DNA of 64,000 nucleotides from Marchantia polymorpha subsp. ruderalis (lineage: Eukaryota > Streptophyta > Marchantiopsida > Marchantiales > Marchantiaceae): the NCBI GenBank assembly GCA_037833965.1, contig AP031355.1, positions 20,981,501 to 21,045,500 on the forward strand, in the 5' to 3' direction. Below are positions 45,801 through 54,261 of this stretch, piece by piece. Position numbers and translations under genes: made by a program. The notes beneath the pieces were generated by a model, which made no database searches, was not told the origin of the DNA, and saw only the letters and a list, made by a program, of their open reading frames with translations. How positions within the stretch are numbered: position 1 is the first letter of the stretch; each line of letters begins with the position of its first letter.

Positions 45801-45834
45801 CACTTAGGTTGCTCCCGCTAGCCCCAGTCGACAT
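42825..45834 (-). pseudogene. gag-protease of element A, broken
   Basis: Gag starts MSTGASGSNLSAR at 45834, 46 bases after the primer site. It has the retrotransposon gag domain (YIKLFESVSIANRE, WYNHESIDPTGLTTWAQLKEKFL), a Ser/Glu/Lys-rich stretch and a CCHC knuckle CTTCGAVGHANTEC. A second knuckle starts CYNCGEVGHFSP and is cut by TAG at 44347-44349; element B reads on there. The same frame continues to about 43702, where a 175-bp insertion shifts phase and adds a stop at 43636. The aspartic protease (IDSGSGVNTM) is open from 43586 to 42825 in the new frame. So gag and protease cannot be made as one chain from this copy. Confidence 0.9.
43527..43701. other. Hairpin-rich 175-bp insertion in gag-protease of A
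   Basis: Aligned by protein with element B, this stretch lies between the codons for GSRKVN and YITFKQLLED and has no counterpart in B. It contains four successive short inverted repeats: TGACCAAA/TTTGGTCA (43544-43560), AAAGCC/GGCTTT (43560-43576), CCCCGT/ACGGGG (43605-43619) and GAAGG/CCTTC (43621-43637). I found no clear target duplication. Its origin is unknown. Confidence 0.6.
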
Positions 45835-45880
45835 TCACCGAGCATGGCTGCTCGTAAAAACCCCGGTGTTGACGCAACTG

Positions 45881-45898
45881 TCCCCGGCAGCGGCGCCA
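45881..45898 (-). promoter_or_regulatory. Primer-binding site of A (tRNA-Asp-like)
   Basis: On the minus strand TGGCGCCGCTGCCGGGGA matches the complement of the plant tRNA-Asp(GUC) 3' end, including CCA, with one mismatch by my reading. It starts 22 bases from the end of the 5' LTR, a wider gap than the few bases usual in LTR elements. Element B has the identical site and spacing. Confidence 0.85.
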
Positions 45899-46885
45899 AA
45901 AAGAAGTTGTCGGCTTCTTATGTAATAACCCACTAAAGGCTAAAACTGCAATATAGTGGTAGAAAGGTCGAACCCACAGGGACAGAGGAACACACAGGGT
46001 ACAAAGTGTCACGTTTTAACAGACTATTGAGGAGTTTGAATTCTCAGGCAACTGTCACTCCCAGAAATACTGCAAGTGTCCACTCGGAGCGCACTCGGAG
46101 CTCGCACAGTGCAGCGTAACACACACACACACACCTGAAACTACAGAAACACAACCCAGAGATCCGTTAGGACCTCTACTCAAGATTTCAGGGGGGAAAA
46201 GTCTCTCGCGAGCACACTCGGCGAAGCTGCGGGTAGTGACTTCCAACTCCGGCTTTTACAACACTTCCACTAGCTTGCTGCTAGTGTAGGAAACCCGGTT
46301 TGGACTGCCTACTTCGGATCGAAGTCACTCATACGCGGTGAACAACACTCTCAACTCACAAAACGCGCAGAGAACACAGGTCCGCACTGAAGGACTCACG
46401 GAGAAACATTCCAGTAACACAACAACAGTCTATTGAAGAGTTTGAATTCTCAGGCACTTGTCATTCCCAGAAATACTACAGGGGTTACCCTCAAGGCACC
46501 TACTGCAGCGTAACCTGAATTTACAACCAAGGCTTACACGAAGTAGCAAAACTTCACTTTGGCATTCAGGGGAAAAATCCCAAGGGAGTACAATCAGAAA
46601 GAAACACTCGAAGGTGTAGGGGCGAAACTGTTCAAGTATCTAACTAGTCACTGGCTCTAAGCATCGGCAGTCACCCGCAGGTGCAGATCCGAACTACTCA
46701 AGTCTCTAACCAATGGACTAGCTCTGAACATTCGGCCGAAGGCCTTCAGCTACAAAATGCGGAACGCTAAGTCGTAACTCCTCGTGCGTGGTGACAGAAC
46801 TCAAGGACACAAACACGCAAAGGAAATGGGTTCCTGATCTATACTTCTGAGTTTGGGAAAGAACCCCGGCAAAACGCCTGGAACT

Positions 46886-46893
46886 ATTTTATA
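46886..46893 (-). promoter_or_regulatory. 5' LTR of A: TATA box for gag-pol
   Basis: TATAAAAT on the minus strand is about 1.05 kb upstream of the gag start codon and just past the LTR ORF stop. It is the likely promoter of the genomic transcript. The adjacent stem has lost a base here compared with the 3' LTR. Confidence 0.65.
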
Positions 46894-46929
46894 CCTTCTA
46901 AGTCCTACCTAACACTACACTGCACTACG

Positions 46930-49900
46930 CTACACGCCTGCACGGAACCACGCTACACTACACTCCGTGGAACCTGTACTACGTCTCCTGCGCGGCCGAC
47001 TGCCGCGCACTAACTCCCTACCCTGCCAATCTTCCGCTCGACTGCGCAGTCCCAACCGCTGCAACGCCGCGGACACCTCCCCTTCGAGGGCGGACATGGT
47101 ATCCTGTGCCTTCGACAGAAAGGCATCGAGCTTCTTTGCTACCTTCCGCCGACTCCTACTGTCGCCTGACAACAACCCGGCTGCGCGCAATTCAAACTCA
47201 CGCAGTGTGAGTTTTTCCTGCGCCTTCACTTCCCAGTGGGCGTAGCCCTTGAGACAGTGGGCGACTCGCCTCGCCGTCTCCACCTTCGTGCGATCCGCCT
47301 CCTTCCTGCGATCCTCTTCAATTATCACTAATTGCGATTCGGCTTCAGCACGTTGCGCTCTCAATTCGCCACACTCTGACTGTAACCTGCGGATTAACTC
47401 TTCATCCGCCTGCCGTGCGAGCTGACATTGTTCCAACAACCGCGTCTGTCGCACGAGCTCCTCTGACAAAATCCGATTCTGGGCCTGCTCAGAAATGAGT
47501 GCTTCCTTGACCTTCACCTGCTCCTTGGTGAGCTCGTCCAGTTTCTCATCCTTCATCTTCTCGGAGTGCTTGTAGAATTTCTGATTAAGCTTGTACTGAC
47601 CCCACAAGCACGCATGCTTCTCCTTCAATTCCTTCAACTCCTGATCCACTCTAGCTAATAGCTTGCTGGTGTGGACTTTAGTGCGAGTCCGCCTGCGCAC
47701 TAACTCGATGTAAGATCCCGGCTGGAGTGGGTCGGCGTATTTATCGACCTTGCGATCCAAGTACTGCAGCAACGGAATCACCTGCTCAGAGAGCGCCGCC
47801 GCCGGCGCTCCAACAATTTCCTCCTCCTCCTCCTCGGTGTCATCTGCTCCTGACATTTCTTCCGTGGAGCCTCCGTCGTCATCATCCGAGTGGAGAATTT
47901 CAGTCGCCATTGATTGCGTCGGCGACTGCCCCGAGTGGGGCTGCACGTCATCGACGTGTGCTGCCTGCGAAGGCACGGCTGCAGCCTCGCTGCTCGTCGC
48001 CAAAATGTCTAAGGCGGAAGGCGAATGTACCCGTGCGGCATTCCCGTCGCTCGCTTGATGGTTGTCTACCGCGTCCTCTCTGCCGCCGTCGTCCGCCGCC
48101 GAAGGCGATCGAGCGGAGGGTGACTGCGCGGGGTTTGATTGCGCATCGCGCATCGAGATTTCATCCCGCGGACAGTCACTCCGCTTCTCCGTCTGTTGCT
48201 GCTCCCTTGATCGGTCCGTGGGGGCTGTGCCCGGCCCGTGCGCAGGCGCATTTGCCGGCGCCTTGTCCGCCGCAGGCGTAGCGCCGCGGACATCTATCGC
48301 CGAAGGCGACATGGCCGGGGGCCGCACGCCCGATGTTCCTTGGCCTATAGGCCCTACCGCCGAAGGCGCATCTATCGGCGGACTTCCCGCCGATGGTGCG
48401 GCCTCCGCACGCTCTCTGCTCGTATCTCCTCGGCTCGAAGGCCCTGGCGCCGAAGGCGCAAATTGCGGCGCGTGGTGCGCCGGAGGGTCTGGCCCCGAGG
48501 GCCGGTGTCTCGTAGGCGGTTCTTCCGCCGGCTCCTTCCCCTTCCTACGTTGGAACGGGGGTGATTCTTGCCTGTGCACAGGCGGCACGTGTGGAGGCGT
48601 CCTGTGCACAGGTGAGCGCCTGTGCACAGGCGGACTGCTCCTTCCCACGCGTAAGCGTAGATCCACGTTCACTTGTGTTCGCCGGTCCGCGGAGGCTCGT
48701 CCGTCCGCGGAGGCTCGTCTGTGCGCAAACGGAACATCTGTCCGCATCGCACGTGGTAACTCCGGAGGCCCTTGGCCCGTAGGCGGCCTCTCTCCCGTCG
48801 AGGTTGCAGCGTGGCCCGTCGCTCCTGCGGTCGTCCGCGCTTCCTCATGCTCCTCTGGCGACGCACTTCCTTTCTCCGTCGCAATCGTCGCCGTGTCCGC
48901 ACTGTCAGCTGGTAACACCAGTCTGCGTGCCTTCTGCTTCGGCCGGCTGTATGGCTCGCACAGCGGCCGCAGTCGAATGGGAGCAGAGGGTTCTTGATGC
49001 TGCTCCTCTTCGGACTCTTCCCTCCATCGCCGCTTCCGCGGCACTCGTGCTGCAGGAGTGTGTCTCCCTTCGTCCCTCCGTCTTGATGGGGTAGAAGTCG
49101 GTGACTCCTCTGCATCAGTGTCGACCTCGTTCTCCCGCACATACTTCCCGGGATGGTCGATGGACAATGGCGGAAAATGTTCAAGCTCCGCCGCTGTCAA
49201 ACAATTCCGCTGTCGATAAAAATTGATGAGGAAAGGAGAAAGATGGTTTAGAGTTCCCCCCTTCTCCTCAAACGCGTGCTGTCGCATCACCCTGTGCAGG
49301 ATGCTCGCCTAGTGAATTGGAGTTCCCTCGATGACGCACTCCACAAAAGAGACCTGCCACAATGTGATGTAGCAGGCGCGGTGCGGCTGCAGTAATTGCA
49401 TCAGCGCCGCGGACAAAGTCCGGCGAAATCGATCCTTGTAATCACGGGTCCTGTACCCATTCTTGGTAGACCTTCCGGTCTTGAACAGCTCCACAAATTG
49501 CGCCTCTTCTTGCTTGGTCACCTTGATGCTCTCACTGTCGAAAAGGAAATGCCCTGGCATGCCAGCACATCTTCCCAACGCCTGCGCCCAATCTTGGACT
49601 GTCCACCGGTCAACATGCGGACGCAATCCGCGCGAGGGTGGTCCCTGTGGCTCTAGCCACTCGCGCACCATATTCGCACAGATGTAATTCCATCCCCATA
49701 GCAAGAAATCGAGCTTTCTTGCTATTAAGCGCTCCTCAAAAGCGCGCAGCCCGTTCTGCGGTAGGCGAAGTGGCACCATCCGCAATCTGCTCGGTCTCGT
49801 CATTGCGTTCCTAGGGTTCGCTCGCCCGCTCATTCTACTTCCGCACCGCTCGGGTTTCTTTCTCTCTCGGCAAACTCTAATCGCCCTCAATTCCAAATCA

Positions 49901-50055
49901 CGCGCACTCACTTCTCCCTCAATCAACAAGAAATCTCCTGTGCGACGACGTCGAGAATGTTCCGCAGCCAGCAGATGGATGCGCGCAGCGCGCACAAGAG
50001 ATTGGAATCGCGAATTCAAGAATGGGACGTTCTCCGCCGCCCGGTCGAAGGTCAT
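46930..50055 (-). pseudogene. LTR-borne ORF in the 5' LTR of A, one nonsense codon
   Basis: The frame is the near-identical twin of 35563-38703 but carries TAG at 49309-49311 where the 3' LTR copy has TGG (Trp, in IHWASIL). On the plus strand the change is CAG to TAG. Upstream of the stop 248 codons are open from MTFDRAAEN; downstream the frame is open to the end at 46930. By position in the 5' LTR it would not be on the genomic transcript, so the lesion may have arisen after insertion. Confidence 0.9.
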
Positions 50056-51671
50056 GGTCGGCTCTTGCTCGTGAAGAACGTCTCACTTGATGGCCGCGCC
50101 GGCTGTACGCTGGAACGGTCTTCGCTCTCACGCGCGGCTTCACGCTCCGCCGTCGTCGATTAAACTCTCACGCTCGAATTGGCGGATTTGAACTCCGCGA
50201 GCGTATTACCCTGCGGACATGGGGGCGTAGCGCCGAAGGCGAGTTTTCCGCCTTGCGCGGTACACTTGTTCGTACCGCCCCTCGGCCAATCCCCCTCTGC
50301 CTTGACGCGTGTGTCCGCATGTCGGACAAAAGTTCAACTCCTGCCTGTGCGCAGGCAGGAGCCTCGGCGGATTCTCGGCCGGCACGGAACTTCATCCTCC
50401 TGTGCACAGGCGTTCGCCTGTGCGCAGGCGAATTCCGTGCGCTACGTCGCGCTGGCACGGAAGGCGTTGACCGTGGTCAGCCGTCTCCGTCCAGCCTGTC
50501 CGTTCCTTGTCTCTTCGTCGGCGCTTCCGCCGCCGCAACTCCGTCCGTCCAAGAGCGCATCCACCCTTCCCGTCCGCATGGTCCGTACCGATTTGATTAC
50601 TCTGGCGGCTTTTCCGACGTACGCGGCGCCGCGCTGGCGCGGAAGGCGCCGTACACTTTCTACCTCACAAGGCGCATTTCTAGGGCCCAAGGCGGATTTT
50701 CCGCCGACGCCGAAGCGCCTGTGCACAGGCGAGCGCCTGTGCGTAGGCGGACTTCGCGCCTCCCCTAACCCTACTTCGCCTGTGCACAGGCGAACGCCTT
50801 CGTCCGCGCATAGGACAAAACTTGATTCCCCCTTCCGCGTAGGCGGAATTCGCGCCGGTGGCGAACTCTTTCCGCCGTAGGCGACCGCCTCCGTTTCTTC
50901 CAATAGCGATAACTCCCTAAGTCCTCATCCGTTCCAAGCGTTCTTGGGCTCGTTGGAATCAGTGCGTCGAGCTCTTTTCAACGGGACCCTAACTTGGTCA
51001 AGGCGCCCGAGGGTTGACCTAATTATGGAGGGTTTCCCTACAGCCGCGGACGCAACCCCGAAGGCGGGTTTTGCGCCTTGCGCCGTAGAGATCCTAACTG
51101 CAGAGCTCGCAGGGAGGGTGGTGCCTGTCCTTACTGCTGCACCCCAAATCCCAGATTCTACAAGATCACTCGAGAATCCCCGCGATCTTCCGGATTCACT
51201 CTGTTTTGATGTACCGAAGGCTATTTACAATGCTGCCAGGGTACAGTTTTCCAAAAATGTTTTAATTTTCTCAAAATTGCCAAAAGTGGGGTACCACATC
51301 CATTCCAGGCGTTTTTGGCCTCGTTAGAACAAGCATGTCGAGCTCTTTCCAACGAAATTCTAACCAAGTCAAGGCGTTGTGAATTGAATAAGCTCTGAGG
51401 GATTTCCCTAGCGCCGAAGGCGTATCGCCGAAGGCGGATTATGCGCCTTGCGCCGTAGGAGATCTCCTTCAGAACTGATCGTTCAGGTCGGGGCGCCTGC
51501 TCCGGACATTGCGCCCAACTCCTGGATTCTACAAGATCATAGGAGACCCACGATTATCCATCTTCACTCTATTTAAATGTACCGATTACCATTTACACGG
51601 ATGCTGCGGTACTGTTTTCCAAAAATGTTTTAAATTCCGCACAAAAACAAAAAGTGGGTTACCACATGCGA

Positions 51672-53291
51672 AGACATCATTCTACTCTAGCACGCAAATC
51701 ATCATTTCTCTGCTGTTTGAGATGTTGGACAGTCGCCTCTGTCTTCACCAATTTCGCCTGAGCTGCGACCAACTGCTCCTCAACTGCCGATAGTTGAGAT
51801 CTCAATCTGTTGCAATCTGCGTCCAAACTCTTTCAACGCTCTAACTCCAAAGTTCGGGCAGCTTCGCAATCAGCTAATCGCTTTGCCCAACGAGCCAATT
51901 CGGCAGCCTCTAACGGATCTCGTGCCGCTAGATTCGCTGAGAGCTCCTCCGCGCGATGTGATTTCCTCTCAAATGCCGATCGAGACAACTTCCAATCAGT
52001 CTCGAAGGTCTACCTTCACCTTCTACGCATTGCAAATGTCATTCCAAAGGCCCTTGCACTCTAGCTCCTTCCGCGTACTAAGTCTTTTCTTAACCTCTAG
52101 CTTCCGTTGAAGTTTTTTGCACTCCAACTCCTTCGCCCGAAGTCGCCCTTCCCGCTCCTGTAAGGTAATTGTCATGGTCATACACTCGGAAGTCAAGCTT
52201 GCAACTCGTTCTGTCACCTGAGCAGTTGTTGCCACCTTCGCCTTGGTACTTCTGCGCACTAAGTCTACATAAGATCTCGCTGCACACGCTGGCACTAAGT
52301 ACTTTGCCATCTTCCTATCTAAGTACTTTAATAATGGAACTATTCTATCACTCAAAAGAAACTAAACTCTACCAACTTCGGCTCGTTGGCCGAAGGCCCT
52401 TCGCCGTAGTCAAATTCAACTTTACCTAAAGACATCGTCGGTTGCTCCGTGACAGTCTTCTCAACTTCTGTCACCACTTGTTCAGGAGATCCTTCATCCG
52501 AAGTAGGCTCCACCGCCGACTTCTCCAACTCTGCACACACGTCCAAAGATGTCTTGTCCAAAGGCCAAATATCTTCAGCTGAAAACACTGGTGATTGACC
52601 CAAAGGCAGAAAGCATTGACCGAAAGTTTTTGTCTTGGTCTTATTTTCTCCTTCTTCGCCTTCTGCCAACGACCCACCCATATGCAAATCCAAAGGTCGT
52701 CACTCCGAAGACAAAGGTCTTTTGCCAAAGAACATTTGTCTTTCGTTCCTGCTTGCTACACTCCCACTGCAATCCATTCTTCTGAAGACAGTTGCGGATG
52801 CGATGTTGCTTCACTTCACTCAGTACTGTCCACTTCTTCCTTCCGTCGATCTCGTGTTTTTACCTTACTGCAGCCATTTGTACTTGTTGTCCTCATCCGC
52901 GTAGTAACAGGTTTCCTAGTGCGCAATCCGGTACGTTGACTAACAACTTCTGAAGTTGAATGCGTCTGCAATTTCCTTTGCCTCTTCACAAGTGGTTCCT
53001 TAAAGTCTTCGTCAAACATGTCAACTTCGGCCGAAGGCAGCGCAGGTTCAACATCATCATCGTCACTGACAACTTCGTTACCTCCCAGAACTCCTTTGTC
53101 CTCAGATCCCACCATCTCCCTCTCGAGCAGGAATTTCTGATTCTCCTCTTCTGTTAACAATCCTATACCTCGATAGAAATTGATAAAAAAGGGGACAGAT
53201 AATTTATCGATGCTCCAAACATATCCTTGACATTCTTGTAGTTGACACTCCACAAGATGCGAACCCGGTGCATTGGCTTTCTTGGTACTGC
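51672..53291 (-). pseudogene. Relic LTR ORF, copy D, a divergent family member
   Basis: On the minus strand the stretch encodes SVPFFINFYRGIGLLTEEE, matching the LSPFLINFYRQRNCLTAAE block of the A-family protein. It then has an acidic low-complexity middle and SDRIVPLLKYLDRKMAKY with SYVDLVRRSTKAKV, matching SEQVIPLLRYLDRK and SYIELVRRRTRTKV. Several stops and shifts break it. It is interrupted on the right by element B at 53291/53292 and on the left by the C insertion (TGCGA), continuing at 13167-12869. It is the oldest layer of the nest, and its palindrome-poor middle shows that the GC palindromes are not ancestral to the ORF. Confidence 0.78.
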
Positions 53292-53525
53292 TGTAATAAC
53301 CCACCAAAGGCTAAAACTGCAGTATGGTGGTAAAAAGATCGAACCCACAGGGACAGAGGCAACATACAGAGTAAAAGTGTCACGTTTAACACACTTTTGT
53401 AGAGTTTGAATTCTAGGCGACTGTCACTCCCAGAAATACTGCAGTGCTCGACTCGGAGGCTCGACTCGGAGGAGGATCTCGACTCGGAGGATGCTGGGAG
53501 GATGCACGGTACAGCGTAGTCACTC

Positions 53526-53526
<1 letters not shown>

Positions 53527-53560
<34 letters not shown>
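53527..53560. repeat. (AC)17 microsatellite in R-U5 of LTR B
   Basis: Uninterrupted AC dinucleotides lie at the position where every giant LTR here has a shorter AC run just before CTGAAACT. Run length varies between copies, as expected from slippage. Confidence 0.95.
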
Positions 53561-53562
<2 letters not shown>

Positions 53563-54200
53563 GAAACTGGCAAAAAGCACAACTCGGAGGTCGGTCAGGA
53601 CCTCCGCTTCGGATTTCAGGAGGAAAGTGTCTCAAAAGTTCACTCAGAGGTTCTGCAGGTAGTGCCTCCCACTCCGGCTTTTACTGCCCTTCCGCCAGGA
53701 ACTAGCGTAGGGTGCCCGGACTGGACTTCCCACTTCGGAACGAAGCCTCTTCATACGCCGTGGACGTCACCCTCGACTATCACACCAAACGCAGGGAGTG
53801 CATACCCGACTGAGAACTTACTGAAATACGATCCAGTAACACACACAACCTGAATTACAAACCAAGGTTTACACGAAGTAATAAAACTCCACATTGGCAT
53901 TCAGGGGAAACTTCCCGTAGGAGTACAATCAGGATATGTCACTCGAAGGAGTAAGGGGGAACTGTTCAAGTATCTAACTCGCAGCCGGCTCTGAGCATCA
54001 GAAATCACCCGCAGGTGCAGATCCGCACTACTCAAGTTTCTAACCGGGTGCTAGCTCTGAACATTCAGCCGAAGGCCTTCAACTACAACATACGGTAACT
54101 TCGCTATGCTGCAGCTTCTCTACGTGGTGCCAGGACCAAAATGCACAAACACGCCAAGAAAGTGAGTTCCTGATCTGCACTTCCGAAACAGGAAGAGTCC

Positions 54201-54229
54201 CAAGGCAAAACGCCTTGAACTACTTTATA
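54201..54229 (-). promoter_or_regulatory. 3' LTR of B: TATA box and stem
   Basis: TATAAAGT (54222-54229, minus) is followed by CAAGGC/GCCTTG (54201-54206 and 54212-54217). Compared with A (CCAGGC/GCCTGG) one base pair differs on both sides, so pairing is kept. Confidence 0.65.
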
Positions 54230-54261
54230 CCCTCAAAGATCCTAACTAGCACTATGCTATC

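Larger units (their letters stand above)
29152..51298 (-). mobile_element. Complete giant-LTR Ty3/Gypsy element A with nested solo LTR
   Basis: Ends TGTAATAACCC (29152) and GGGGTACCACA (51298) are flanked by TCCAT at 29147-29151 and 51299-51303. In minus-strand order: 5' LTR (51298-45921), primer site, gag, protease, UAG, RT-RNaseH-integrase, purine tract and 3' LTR (39946-29152, split by A2). Without A2 the element is about 16.7 kb, of which nearly 11 kb is LTR. The two LTRs are nearly identical: for example the 233-codon translations of 38827-39528 and 50179-50880 are the same, so insertion is recent. No chromodomain follows the integrase, and the RT resembles the Athila/Tat group. Confidence 0.92.
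45921..51298 (-). mobile_element. 5' LTR of element A (5378 bp)
   Basis: This LTR runs from GGGGTACCACA (51298) to TGTAATAACCC (45921) and is uninterrupted. It is almost identical to the 3' LTR. Differences include one nonsense mutation in the LTR ORF, loss of one 15-base palindrome unit near 48606 and a small deletion in the stem by the TATA box. The shared module lies at about 50904-51032. Transcription from its TATA box would give an R-U5 leader of roughly 0.94 kb before the primer site. Confidence 0.92.
13173..51666 (-). mobile_element. Solo LTR C, split by two later insertions
   Basis: The plus-strand ends are TGTAATAACCC at 13173 and TTACCACA at 51666, the complements of the giant-LTR ends. 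They are flanked by the 5-bp duplication TGCGA at 13168-13172 and 51667-51671. LTR pieces are 13173-16375, 29001-29151 and 51304-51666, about 3.7 kb in total. Everything between is younger: solo LTR F (16376-28995) with its GTTGA duplication and element A (29152-51298) with its TCCAT duplication. No internal region or second LTR belongs to C, so it is a solo LTR left by LTR-LTR recombination. It carries a decayed LTR ORF and a TATA box. Confidence 0.88.
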
